19,058 nt of DNA, taken from positions 1-19,058 of the forward strand of contig UQQY01000020.1 of the NCBI GenBank assembly GCA_900543295.1, written 5' to 3'. The stretch is from an uncultured Oscillospiraceae bacterium. Its GTDB lineage: Bacteria > Bacillota > Clostridia > Oscillospirales > Ruminococcaceae. A model generated the notes under the pieces. That model was not told where the DNA came from and searched no databases. It saw only the letters and a list, made by a program, of their open reading frames with translations. This document shows positions 1 through 7,392 of the stretch, piece after piece. Within the stretch, counting starts at the first letter, position 1. Every line of letters begins with the position of its first letter. Both the position numbers and the translations under genes were made by a program.

Positions 1-2
1 AA

Positions 3-104
3 ATGATCCTGATAAAATACAGGGAAACGCCGAGCGGGTTTGCGCATATCGTCCTCGCCGGCCCTATGCTGTTCTGCATCGAAACGGAGGAAGAAAAAGG
101 GTAG
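3..104 (+). CDS. Small ORF or 3' end of an upstream phage gene (partial at window edge)
   Basis: An open frame starting at the ATG at position 3 (or entering from outside the window) encodes about 33 residues and ends with TAG at 102-104. That stop lies 4 bases before the ATG of the next gene, so the two look like members of one operon. The peptide reads MILIKYRETPSGF, then a short hydrophobic stretch, then an acidic IETEEEKG tail. I do not recognise the family. Because only two bases lie before the ATG, I cannot tell whether this is a complete small protein or the C-terminus of a longer one. Confidence 0.45.
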   Translation: MILIKYRETPSGFAHIVLAGPMLFCIETEEEKG

Positions 105-108
105 TATC

Positions 109-534
109 ATGACACTGGAAGAAAAACGAATCTATTTATCACGGTATCAGGCAAGCGAAATACGGATTAAAAGTTTGCAGGCGGAAATCGAAAATCTTCG
201 GTCCCTTGCGGAAAAAACAACGCAGCCGTTTGACAGTCAGCCGGGCGGAGGCGGCGGAAGAAGCGACCGTGTAGGAGCTGTTGCGGCGAGAATTGCGGAC
301 AACGAGCGCCAAATTGCAGAAGAAATTGCAGAATGCCTGCGCTTGAGAGAAGAAATTCGCACGCTGATTCAGGGGGTGTCGGATGAAAAATCGCGGGAAC
401 TGCTGCGGATGCGTTACATATGCGGAAATAAGATATGGCAGATGGCGGCTGCTTTGCACTATGACGAAAGGTTTTTACGGAGAAAACTGAATCGTGCGGT
501 AAATATGATCGATTTCAGCAAAAGCCGCCCTTAA
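109..534 (+). CDS. DUF1492/ArpU-like sigma-type late-gene regulator
   Basis: This 141-residue protein probably activates late phage transcription. Residues about 10-90 are rich in Leu, Glu, Arg and Ala in a coiled-coil pattern, interrupted by a Gly-rich loop (PGGGGGRSD). Residues about 92-135 form a helix-turn-helix resembling sigma-70 region 4, with the characteristic SRELLRMRYICG and IWQMAAALHYDERFLRRKLNRAV segments. This arrangement fits the DUF1492 and ArpU family regulators found just upstream of terminase genes in Gram-positive phages. I chose ATG 109 because AAGG sits 8 bases before it; an in-frame upstream start at 40 would overlap the previous gene and add an Arg/Lys-rich, low-complexity extension. 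It lies directly before the putative late promoter near 593, which is the likely target (inference). Confidence 0.8.
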   Translation: MTLEEKRIYLSRYQASEIRIKSLQAEIENLRSLAEKTTQPFDSQPGGGGGRSDRVGAVAARIADNERQIAEEIAECLRLREEIRTLIQGVSDEKSRELLRMRYICGNKIWQMAAALHYDERFLRRKLNRAVNMIDFSKSRP

Positions 535-592
535 AAGCCCCCTTAAAAGTATGATACAGTTAATGTGCAGAAACAAGATAACAGCGAAATTG

Positions 593-598
593 TATAAT
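593..598 (+). promoter_or_regulatory. Putative late promoter -10 box (TATAAT)
   Basis: A perfect TATAAT lies in the 135-base gap before the terminase genes. No good sigma-70 -35 box sits 16-18 bases upstream (the region reads GAAACA or similar), which would suit a promoter needing an activator such as the sigma-like protein encoded just before it. The predicted start near 605 would place the hairpin at 609-643 at the very 5' end of the transcript. Confidence 0.5.
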
Positions 599-608
599 AA
601 TCTCCTTA

Positions 609-647
609 CAGCCTGGGCGCCGATTTTTTCGGCGCTCAGGCTGTTTT
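609..647 (+). terminator. Hairpin in terminase leader (terminator- or attenuator-like)
   Basis: CAGCCTGGGCGCCGA (609-623) pairs with TCGGCGCTCAGGCTG (629-643) over 15 positions with one G-U wobble and a loop of five T. It is followed by only four T. The stem is very stable, but the weak T-tract suggests partial termination of read-through from the early region, or a leader structure, rather than a full stop. It sits between the putative -10 box and the terminase start. Confidence 0.65.
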
Positions 648-669
648 ACACAGAAATGGGGGCGAGCGA

Positions 670-1131
670 GTGGATGGATTAACGCCAAAGCAGGAGCGTT
701 TTTGCGCGGAATATTTGGTGGACTACAACGCCACACAGGCGGCAGTCCGAGCGGGCTACAGCGAAAAAACGGCAGGCAGTGCCGGTAATCGGCTGTTGAA
801 AAATGTTGACGTCCTCGCGCGCGTGCGCGCAATGCAGAAAGAAAAAATCGAAAAGCTGTGCGTGACTTCAGATTTTGTCGTAATGAAGCTCATCGAGACG
901 CTGGAGCAGTGTATGTCCGCCGTTCCCGTTATGGAATGGAGCGCGGAAGAACATCGGAAAATTCCAACCGGAGAATATCAGTTTGACAGTAGAGGCGCGG
1001 CGAAATGTCTGGAGCTTATCGGAAGGCATTTAGGGATGTTTGAGGATAAGGTCAATGTCAGCGCGAGTGTGAACGCCGGGCGGCTGGATGAGATCATCGC
1101 GCAGCTTCACGGCGATGATCGGAATGCCTGA
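670..1131 (+). CDS. terS: Phage terminase small subunit
   Basis: This 153-residue protein is the DNA-recognition subunit of the packaging motor, which binds the phage pac or cos region and hands DNA to the large subunit. The N-terminus, MDGLTPKQERFCAEYL followed by YNATQAAVRAGYSEKTAG and NRLLKN, is the signature helix-turn-helix of the Terminase_2 (XtmA-like) family at residues about 4-45; the rest is helical and probably forms the oligomer core. The start is GTG at 670, with a GGGGG Shine-Dalgarno-like run at 658-662; the nearby ATG at 674 is out of frame. It overlaps the large-subunit gene by 8 bases, as expected for a coupled pair. Confidence 0.92.
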   Translation: MDGLTPKQERFCAEYLVDYNATQAAVRAGYSEKTAGSAGNRLLKNVDVLARVRAMQKEKIEKLCVTSDFVVMKLIETLEQCMSAVPVMEWSAEEHRKIPTGEYQFDSRGAAKCLELIGRHLGMFEDKVNVSASVNAGRLDEIIAQLHGDDRNA

Positions 1132-2452
1132 TTTACGCTTATCGCAAAAATATAAGGCTTTTTTACGTTGCAACGCGCCAGTCGAGTTCCTTGAAGGGAC
1201 AACGGCGGCAGGGAAAACGACGGTCGGTCTGTTCAAATTCATGCTTCGGATCGCGGAGAGCGAAAAAAAGATACACATCCTCTCCGGATTGGATCTTGGC
1301 ACAATCGAAAAGAATATCATTTCCAAAGAGCTTGGCATCCTCGACGATTTTGGCGATTTGGTACGATACTGGCCGAGCGGTCACGGCGCTTACGCACTGC
1401 CCCACTTAGAGTTTCTGACTTCGTCCGGCGTCAAAATAGTCTATGTGCTTGGATACGACAATAAATCCAGATGGAAAAAGGCGCTTGGTGGACAGTACGG
1501 CTGCGTGTACATCGATGAAATCAATATTGCGGATATGGAATATGTGCGGGAGGTTTCCATGCGGTGCGATTATCTCATCGCCACGCTGAATCCGGACGAT
1601 CCGGGGCTTCCAGTATACAGCGAATACGTCAACCACAGCCGTCCGCTTCCGGAATGGGAGAAGGACACGCCGCCTCAGATCAAAGCGCAGCTTACAAAGG
1701 AACAAAAGCTGGGATGGGTTCACTGGTTTTTTTCTTTTGAGCACAATCCTGGGCTTTCCGAAGAGAAAAAGGAGCAAATCATACGAAATGTACCCAAAGG
1801 GACAAAGCTGTATAAAAACAAAATACTCGGTCTGCGCGGCCGCGCAACCGGTCTCATATTCAACCTGCGGGAGCGCAGCTTGATAACCGTTCAACAGGCA
1901 AAAGATTTTGAGTATCTGCTGTTTACGGCGGGTGTGGATACATCGTATTCGCAGGAATCGGCGGATACGTTTTCTTTTGTGTTCGCCGGCATTACTCTAT
2001 GCCGCAAAATCGTTGTACTGGATGTGCGGACGTATAATAACAGGACGCTTGAAAGGCCGCTGACGCCGAGCGATATTCCGCCGCTTCTGGAACAGTTTCT
2101 GGAAGCGAACCGGAGTATGTGGGGCTTTGCGCGCGATGTGTTTATCGATTCGGCGGATCAAGCCACGATTCTGGAAAGTCAGAAGTATGCGGAATGGACG
2201 GGCAGTATATACAGCTTCCTTCCCGCATGGAAAAAGACGAAAATCATAGATCGTATCAACCTGCAAACCGGATGGATGGCGCGCGGGGACTATTTGATTT
2301 TAGAACAAAGCTGCGAACCGCTGATCGACGAGCTGAACCTTTACAGTTGGAAAGAGGATAAATACGAGCCGGAGGACGCGAACGATCACTGTATCAACGG
2401 ATCGCAGTATGCGTGGTTGCCGTTTAAGGATAAAATCGGGGGGATAGCATGA
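1124..2452 (+). CDS. terL: Phage terminase large subunit (PBSX-like)
   Basis: This is the packaging ATPase and headful nuclease, 442 residues from ATG 1124. The Walker A loop is GTTAAGKT (residues 25-32) and the Walker B is VYIDE with D131-E132. In the C-terminal RNase-H-like nuclease half, three acidic positions fit the metal-binding triad: D272 in GVDTSY, D342 in FIDSAD and D421 in ANDHC. The layout matches the PBSX-type terminase group (XtmB-like), usually paired with a Terminase_2 small subunit. In-frame ATGs at 1088 and 1115 exist, but the protein beginning MPDLRLSQKYKAFL looks like the family N-terminus. The end overlaps the portal start by four bases (ATGA). Confidence 0.93.
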   Translation: MPDLRLSQKYKAFLRCNAPVEFLEGTTAAGKTTVGLFKFMLRIAESEKKIHILSGLDLGTIEKNIISKELGILDDFGDLVRYWPSGHGAYALPHLEFLTSSGVKIVYVLGYDNKSRWKKALGGQYGCVYIDEINIADMEYVREVSMRCDYLIATLNPDDPGLPVYSEYVNHSRPLPEWEKDTPPQIKAQLTKEQKLGWVHWFFSFEHNPGLSEEKKEQIIRNVPKGTKLYKNKILGLRGRATGLIFNLRERSLITVQQAKDFEYLLFTAGVDTSYSQESADTFSFVFAGITLCRKIVVLDVRTYNNRTLERPLTPSDIPPLLEQFLEANRSMWGFARDVFIDSADQATILESQKYAEWTGSIYSFLPAWKKTKIIDRINLQTGWMARGDYLILEQSCEPLIDELNLYSWKEDKYEPEDANDHCINGSQYAWLPFKDKIGGIA

Positions 2453-3927
2453 GCATATCGGATAAAATGCGGGACGCGGTGCGGAGCTGGCTCAGAATAC
2501 AGCCTGCGGACAATCAGGCGATCACGATAAGAGAGGCCGCAAGCTTTGAAACAAACTGTATGCGAAACCTTGTGTGGTATAGAGGGGACGCAAGCGAAAT
2601 CGAGCAGTTATTCAAATCTCTGGGACAGGACGCCTCTTCCGCCGCGCGGTTCTGGTCCGCCGCCCCTTCTGGCTCGGACGTCCGCAAGGCGCACAGCGGT
2701 ATTCCCGCCGTCATCGTGGATACGCTTTCATATTTGGTGAAATCGGATCTAAACGATATAGAGTTCTGCGGCGATAAAGACGCCGCAGAGAGCTGGGAGC
2801 GGATCAATCGGGACTGCAACTTTTCTGAAATTGTCGGAGACGCTGTGTCAAAAGCGCTGTCTGTTGGAGACGGAGCCTTCAAAATATCGATTGACACACA
2901 GGCGAGCGAATTTCCTTTGCTGGAATTCTGGGGCGCGGATCATGTCGATTACATACGCAGGCACGGCAGGATAACAGGAGTGGTTTTTAAAAGCGCCTAT
3001 TGTGTAAAGGGAAAAGAGTATCAGTTGCACGAGATTTATCAGACGGGACAAATCAGCTATTCGCTGTATGACGGTGAAAAAGAGATCGCAATGAATACGG
3101 TTTCGCAGCTTGAACGGTATCAGCCGGTTCAGTATGACGGGAATTTTTCTATGGCTATCCCGCTGTTTATCTTCAAAAGCGCGAAATATCCAGGGCGTGG
3201 CCGCAGTATTTTTGACAGCAAAACGGACGCCTTCGACGCGCATGATGAAATCATCAGCCAGTGGATTGACGCGGTGCGGGCGGGGCGCGTAACAAAGTAT
3301 ATTCCGGAAAACATGTGTCCGCGCAATCCGAAAACAGGGATAGCCTCCGCGCCGAATGACTTTACGTCGCGCTTTATGCAGATAAAAAGCTCGAACAGGG
3401 AAGGCGCAATTGAAAAAATCGACGCTGTTCAGCCAGATATTAAGTACGAGGCCTTTGTGCAGTCCTATGTTACCACGCTTGACATGTGCTTACAGGGAAT
3501 TGTCAGTCCAGCGACACTTGGCATTGACGTCGGTAAAATGGCAAGCGCCGATGCGCAGCGGGAAAAAAAGGATGTAACCGGCTATACGCGCGGCGCGATT
3601 ACCGATGCGCTCGAAAAGGCGCTTCCGCAGGTGGTTTCGTCCATGCTGAACGTCTTCGACGCGATGAATAGCCGTCCGTTCAGAAGCTATGAGCCGGTTG
3701 TTACATTCGGCGAGTACGCCGCGCCCGATTTTAACAGTAGAATTGAGATGGTGGGCAAGGCGGCGGCCTCCGGTATCATGAGCGTCGAAACGATGGTGGA
3801 TGAGCTGTGGGGCGCTTCAAAGGACGATAAATGGAAGGAAGCGGAGACAGCCAGGCTGAAGGAGCTCCGCGGAATTGAGACAATGGACGAGCCGTCCGTG
3901 GGCGGTGATCTGATTGACGTGGAATGA
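2449..3927 (+). CDS. Phage portal protein (SPP1 Gp6-like)
   Basis: This 492-residue protein would form the dodecameric ring at one capsid vertex through which DNA enters and leaves, and on which the terminase docks. Its size, its place between the large terminase and the minor head protein, and segments such as FWGADHVDYIRRHGRITGVV and SPATLGIDVGKMASADAQRE are typical of SPP1-type Gram-positive phage portals. A GGGGGG run stands just before its ATG, which overlaps the terminase stop as ATGA. The acidic C-terminus (MDEPSVGGDLIDVE) overlaps the start of the following head protein gene by 14 bases. Confidence 0.92.
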   Translation: MSISDKMRDAVRSWLRIQPADNQAITIREAASFETNCMRNLVWYRGDASEIEQLFKSLGQDASSAARFWSAAPSGSDVRKAHSGIPAVIVDTLSYLVKSDLNDIEFCGDKDAAESWERINRDCNFSEIVGDAVSKALSVGDGAFKISIDTQASEFPLLEFWGADHVDYIRRHGRITGVVFKSAYCVKGKEYQLHEIYQTGQISYSLYDGEKEIAMNTVSQLERYQPVQYDGNFSMAIPLFIFKSAKYPGRGRSIFDSKTDAFDAHDEIISQWIDAVRAGRVTKYIPENMCPRNPKTGIASAPNDFTSRFMQIKSSNREGAIEKIDAVQPDIKYEAFVQSYVTTLDMCLQGIVSPATLGIDVGKMASADAQREKKDVTGYTRGAITDALEKALPQVVSSMLNVFDAMNSRPFRSYEPVVTFGEYAAPDFNSRIEMVGKAAASGIMSVETMVDELWGASKDDKWKEAETARLKELRGIETMDEPSVGGDLIDVE

Positions 3928-5521
3928 CATAGCTAAAATATTTGAAACCATGGAGCTTCGTCTGATCTCTTCGCTAAAGCGCAATTTAAAAAGGCATCAT
4001 GACTGGGAAAAAAGTGAGGGCTTTAACTGGTCCGCATGGCAGGCAGAAAAGCTGAATAACCTGGAAGCATACCGAAAAGAAAACCGCCGCATCATGGACG
4101 AATACACCGATCAGATCGATGCGCAGACACGCGAGCTGATGGAGGAGCAGTTTGCAGAGGGATATGAGCACGAGGAGCAGGTACTGCTTGACAGCGGCCT
4201 TCCGGCAAATCCATCCGTGAAGAGTTTCTTCGGCGTCAACGATCGCCGCATGGACAGCCTGATTCATGATATGCTGAACGCGGAAACCCGTGCAGAATCG
4301 GCGGCGCTCCGGATGATGGACGATACATACAGAAGCGTTGTTGCAAAAGCGGCTGCGGAAATGGCTGCGGGAACGGTGACGCTTCCCCAGGCGATCGACA
4401 TCGCCATGCAGGATTTTTTACGGGCCGGTATCAACTGCATTGCATACAAAAATGGACGGCGCGTAAACATTGCGGACTATGTGCAGATGGCGCTTCGAAC
4501 GGCGGCAACGCGCTCCTATTTGCAGGGAGAAGCCAAAAAGCGCAGAGAACTTGGCATAGATACCGTTTTGGTCAGCCAGTACGGCGCATGCTCGGAAACC
4601 TGCCTGCCCTGGCAGGGGCGCGTTTATATCGACGATGTATTCGGGAGCTTTGACGGAGAGATAGACGGAGAACGCGGCAGGAGCAGAAACGGGAACTGGT
4701 ATCCGCTTTTGTCGGTTGCTGTACGAGCAGGTCTGTTTCATCCAAACTGCCGTCATACGCTGAGCACATGGATTGAGGGGATAAGCAAACTTCCAAAGCC
4801 GCTGGACAAAGCCGCTGTCAGAAAAGCGTCCGCGCTCGAACAAAGGCAGCGCGCGCTCGAGCGGAGGGTTCGGGAAGCCAAACGGATAGCAGCAGGAATA
4901 TTGGAGCCGGAGGCGCAAAAGCGGGCAAAGATGCAGGTGCAGGCGCGGCAAAGGGAGCTTAGAGAATTTGTCAAAGAGCATTCCAACGTTCTCCGCCGTG
5001 AGTACTGGCGGGAAAAGGTTTATCCGGATAATAGCAATATAACAGCAAATACGATAGTGACAGAACTCGAAAAGAGTGCTAAACTTACTGATGACGATAT
5101 ATACGCCCTTTATAATTATAAATCTGCGAAAAGCTATCCGCTGAACTATAAGCTAAGAGGGAATATGCCGCTGGATGACAGTGATATTGAATTTACTAAA
5201 AACCTTGATATGGCGCTTGAAAAACTTCCTGTGTACAAAGGAACCGTTTATCGATCGTTAAGTACCAGTGACCTTGACAATGCAGGCGCTTTCAAGATGC
5301 AGCATGAAGTAGGAAAGATCGTCGAATATGCATCATACACTTCAGCAGGGGTGGACGTGTATGATGAGACAATGGATATTCAGCTGGTTATCACATCCAA
5401 AACAGGACATGATATGCGAGAATATAATCCCGAAGAATCCGAAATTGTATTTAAGCGGAAAAGTAGATTTCGCATAATAAAAATTGAGGACGGAAAAATT
5501 TATATGGAGGAAGAAACGTGA
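3914..5521 (+). CDS. Minor capsid (MuF-like) protein fused to an ADP-ribosyltransferase domain
   Basis: A 535-residue two-part protein. Residues 1 to about 365 are a phage minor capsid protein (Phage_min_cap2/MuF-like): a charged helical N-terminus, then CSETCLPWQGRVY (C226, C230) and FHPNCRH (276-281), the family's Cys/His signature. Residues about 376-535 look like an ADP-ribosyltransferase exoenzyme domain: ALYNYKSAKSYPLNYKLRG, VYRSLS with R447, an STS-like SYTS at 474-477, and E508-S-E510 in a final EESEIVFKRKSRFRI strand. R, S and ExE are the three conserved ART motifs; ExE is the arginine-directed form. The start is TTG 3914 with GGTGAT upstream; ATG 3950 is a shorter alternative. The ART part is AT-rich (about 37% GC by hand count over 5041-5160, against 58% over 4861-4920), a sign of domain acquisition. 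Enzyme function is inferred from motifs. Confidence 0.88.
   Translation: MTWNDIAKIFETMELRLISSLKRNLKRHHDWEKSEGFNWSAWQAEKLNNLEAYRKENRRIMDEYTDQIDAQTRELMEEQFAEGYEHEEQVLLDSGLPANPSVKSFFGVNDRRMDSLIHDMLNAETRAESAALRMMDDTYRSVVAKAAAEMAAGTVTLPQAIDIAMQDFLRAGINCIAYKNGRRVNIADYVQMALRTAATRSYLQGEAKKRRELGIDTVLVSQYGACSETCLPWQGRVYIDDVFGSFDGEIDGERGRSRNGNWYPLLSVAVRAGLFHPNCRHTLSTWIEGISKLPKPLDKAAVRKASALEQRQRALERRVREAKRIAAGILEPEAQKRAKMQVQARQRELREFVKEHSNVLRREYWREKVYPDNSNITANTIVTELEKSAKLTDDDIYALYNYKSAKSYPLNYKLRGNMPLDDSDIEFTKNLDMALEKLPVYKGTVYRSLSTSDLDNAGAFKMQHEVGKIVEYASYTSAGVDVYDETMDIQLVITSKTGHDMREYNPEESEIVFKRKSRFRIIKIEDGKIYMEEET
5041..5518 (+). other. ADP-ribosyltransferase toxin-like domain (part of the CDS 3914-5521)
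   Basis: This marks the AT-rich C-terminal module of the minor capsid fusion, residues about 376-535. Catalytic candidates are R447 (codon 5252-5254), S474-S477 (5333-5344) and E508/E510 (5435-5437 and 5441-5443), in the correct order and roughly the usual spacing for the ADPrib_exo_Tox/VIP2-like fold. The sharp fall in GC begins near 5030, where the long Arg/Lys-rich linker of the head protein ends. In MuF-type polymorphic toxins of temperate phages this same position carries exchangeable effector domains. Confidence 0.8.
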
Positions 5522-5757
5522 GCGATAGATTCAATGTGCCGTACAGCCATCCGCGCTGGTGGTGGGAGGGTAACTTCCTTCCGGATTGTTTTTCATGCGC
5601 GCATTTCAGGGGCAGAATAAAGGGCAAAAAGAGATGCGCAGCATTTCCAGACGGCATTCCAGATGAAATTTTTTACTCTCGCGAAGAATCAAGGCACAGA
5701 AAGCCGTATGAGGGTGATCACGGAATACAGTACGAGCCGTGCCGTGACGGCGAATAG
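5518..5757 (+). CDS. Small Cys-rich protein coupled to the head-ART fusion (candidate immunity or accessory protein)
   Basis: A 79-residue soluble protein starting at GTG 5518, whose GTGA overlaps the stop of the head-ART gene; GGAGG at 5506-5510 with 7-base spacing fixes the start. Visible features are a WWW run (14-16), C24-x2-C27, C40 and C75 as a possible zinc site, a CAAFPDGIPDEI block (40-51) and a KPYEGDHGIQYEPC block (63-75). I recall similar small proteins beside phage minor head genes but cannot name a function. Its position, tight coupling and size fit either a cognate immunity protein protecting the lysogen from the ART domain or a small accessory head protein. It is not a known structural family to me. 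Confidence 0.75.
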   Translation: MSDRFNVPYSHPRWWWEGNFLPDCFSCAHFRGRIKGKKRCAAFPDGIPDEIFYSREESRHRKPYEGDHGIQYEPCRDGE

Positions 5758-5767
5758 AACCGTTTTT

Positions 5768-5812
5768 AAAAGCGTACCCGAGCATTGAAGCAAGGGCGCG
5801 CTTTTTGTTTTG
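5768..5812 (+). terminator. Hairpin with T-tract between the toxin-like unit and the scaffold gene
   Basis: AAAAGCG (5768-5774) pairs with CGCTTTT (5799-5805), and CCC (5777-5779) with GGG (5794-5796), separated by a two-base internal mismatch and closed by a 14-base loop. T-rich CTTTTTGTTTTG follows at 5801-5812. It looks like a moderate intrinsic terminator separating the head-ART pair from the highly expressed scaffold and coat genes. No clear promoter is visible in the remaining leader. Confidence 0.5.
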
Positions 5813-5881
5813 CCCGAAACGTGTCAAGGCGTAAAACTGCCCGCGGAATCGGCCTTACAGGGCCTAAAACTGGAGGTACAT
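5813..5881 (+). promoter_or_regulatory. Scaffold leader with short direct repeat, small stem and strong RBS
   Basis: TAAAACTG occurs twice (5832-5839 and 5865-5872). Between the copies, GGCC (5851-5854) can pair with GGCC (5861-5864) around a six-base loop. The second copy runs directly into the GGAGGT ribosome binding site at 5872-5877, 4 bases before the scaffold ATG. The arrangement may tune translation of the scaffold-coat message; this is inference only. Confidence 0.35.
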
Positions 5882-6469
5882 ATGAACATAAACACAGAGA
5901 CGTGTCTTCGCCTGAATATGCAGTATTTTGCGGATGCGGCCGATTCGCAGGAAGATGAGGAACAAGCGGCGGACACGCAGGAAAACCGGACGGAAGCCGT
6001 TCCCGCTGAGAAGGACGGACTGCCTAAAACGCAGGAAGAACTTAACGCCATGATCGAAAAGCGCCTGAAAAGAGAGCGCAGGAAAATGGAGCGCCAGCAG
6101 ACGGGAGCAGTGCAGGGACAACAGGAGGCTCAGACAGCGGAACAGGGGTTGCCGGAAACGAATGCGCTGGATGCAGTGAATCGAGAGCTGATGATCGCCC
6201 GCGCACAACTTGAGGCATACAAAAGCGGCGTAATGGCGAATGCCGTAGAGGATGCGGTCTATCTTGCTGTAATGCAGGCTGAAAAGGCTGGCGAGCTGGA
6301 CGAGGAGGGCGTCCGCGATGCGCTGAAGGAGGTCCTGAAGCGCCGGCCGGAATGGCGCGCCAAAAAAGATGAGACCGTGAAAGGCGTGTTTAAAATTGGC
6401 GTTGACGCCTCCGAAGCTGGAGAGAAGGCGAAGGGAAAAGGGCTTCCGAAAGGAAAGGTTATTTTTTAG
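5882..6469 (+). CDS. Phage capsid scaffolding protein
   Basis: This 195-residue, highly charged, Glu/Lys/Gln-rich helical protein sits immediately before the major coat gene, the usual place for the scaffold that guides procapsid assembly and then leaves. The N-terminus LRLNMQYFADAAD resembles the LNLQFFA motif that opens many Gram-positive scaffolds. A predicted coiled coil lies around residues 45-85 (QEELNAMIEKRLKRERRKME) and another around 95-130. The C-terminus is basic (KAKGKGLPKGKVIF), as needed to bind the coat. ATG 5882 is chosen for its GGAGGT site; the frame is open upstream without a good start. Confidence 0.85.
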   Translation: MNINTETCLRLNMQYFADAADSQEDEEQAADTQENRTEAVPAEKDGLPKTQEELNAMIEKRLKRERRKMERQQTGAVQGQQEAQTAEQGLPETNALDAVNRELMIARAQLEAYKSGVMANAVEDAVYLAVMQAEKAGELDEEGVRDALKEVLKRRPEWRAKKDETVKGVFKIGVDASEAGEKAKGKGLPKGKVIF

Positions 6470-6492
6470 GTAAACGAAAGGATGAAGGAAGA

Positions 6493-7380
6493 ATGGCAAG
6501 AACAAAAGCAATCAGTCTTTTATCGGGTACGGATACTCCTGCCGATCTGGCGGAGGTTTACGGTCTGGTAATTGATAATGTGCAAAAGAGCACATTATCC
6601 ACGGCTTTAAAAAGCCAGCAGTATACGGGGAATCCTGCCGCAGGAAGCGTGGAGTTCAAGCGCTTTGTCAACAGTGAATCTAAAGATTACGGCACGGCGC
6701 GCACCGCCGGAAAGGGCGATAAAGTCAAGGCGCCGCCGACTACGGTTAATCTCAGCCAGCACAAGGAGATCGTCGAGGAAGTTGCAAAGTTTGATCTGGA
6801 TACCTTCGGTGTGGCGAGCTTGATGCAGAGACGTGCGGATAACCATGTGTCCAGCATGGCCGCGACGCTCGACCGCAGCTTCTTCTCCGAGGCGGCGGAA
6901 AACGGAACAGACTTTACGCCGAAGTCGGGCGTCACGGCGATTCAGACAATCGCGGAAGCAATGATTCAGACATTGGAAACAGTGAAAAACGACTATGTGG
7001 ACGGCGTGGACCGCAGCCTCATGGATCTGGTTCTGACGCCTGAAAAATATGGTGAGCTGCGCACTTTTCTGGATACGCAGTCGAATCCGAATGTAGACAC
7101 CGCGGGCGAAGAATTCGGCATGTACCATGGAGTGAGAGTATATAGCTGCACCAGACTGCCGGTTGTTACGGATACGACCGCTAAAACAAAAACGACGACC
7201 AACGCCGTTCTCATGGTGCGCGGCGCCGTCGCGCAGCCTGTTGTTTCGGATCAGTACGGCGCGCCGGAAAAGATCCCGCTGTCCAATGATTACGCTGTCA
7301 GCCTGTTTTACGATTACGGTACCAAGGCGCTGACACCGGATCTGATTTACGTCTGGGACACTGCGGTATCCACCGCTTAA
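6493..7380 (+). CDS. Major capsid protein (HK97-fold-type)
   Basis: A 295-residue protein after the scaffold gene, of the size and position expected for the major head subunit. Segments such as VEFKRFVNSESKDYGTART, a long helix from about residue 100 (DTFGVASLMQRRADNHVSSMAATLDRSFF) and the C-terminal KIPLSNDYAVSLFYDYGTKALTPDLIYVWD suggest an HK97-like coat with an N-arm, spine helix and A-domain. This is assigned by context and composition; I see no motif that proves the fold. The start ATG 6493 is preceded by AAGGAAG. The gene is followed after 12 bases by the connector gene, with GGAGGAG right after its stop. Confidence 0.85.
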   Translation: MARTKAISLLSGTDTPADLAEVYGLVIDNVQKSTLSTALKSQQYTGNPAAGSVEFKRFVNSESKDYGTARTAGKGDKVKAPPTTVNLSQHKEIVEEVAKFDLDTFGVASLMQRRADNHVSSMAATLDRSFFSEAAENGTDFTPKSGVTAIQTIAEAMIQTLETVKNDYVDGVDRSLMDLVLTPEKYGELRTFLDTQSNPNVDTAGEEFGMYHGVRVYSCTRLPVVTDTTAKTKTTTNAVLMVRGAVAQPVVSDQYGAPEKIPLSNDYAVSLFYDYGTKALTPDLIYVWDTAVSTA

Positions 7381-7392
7381 GGAGGAGTTTGC

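Noticed and set aside
3..104. Possibility that the window contains an attachment site or integrase region at its left edge
   Set aside because: No integrase-like residues, core repeat or tRNA fragment is visible; the sequence is ordinary operon coding DNA.
609..647. Hairpin before the small terminase read as a cos site
   Set aside because: There is no HNH endonuclease gene nearby, and the PBSX-type terminase with SPP1-type portal points to headful packaging; the structure looks like a terminator or leader hairpin.
5810..5881. N-terminal extension of the scaffold from TTG 5810
   Set aside because: No ribosome site at 5810, it begins inside the T-tract of the hairpin, and the ATG at 5882 has a GGAGGT site and a family-like N-terminus.
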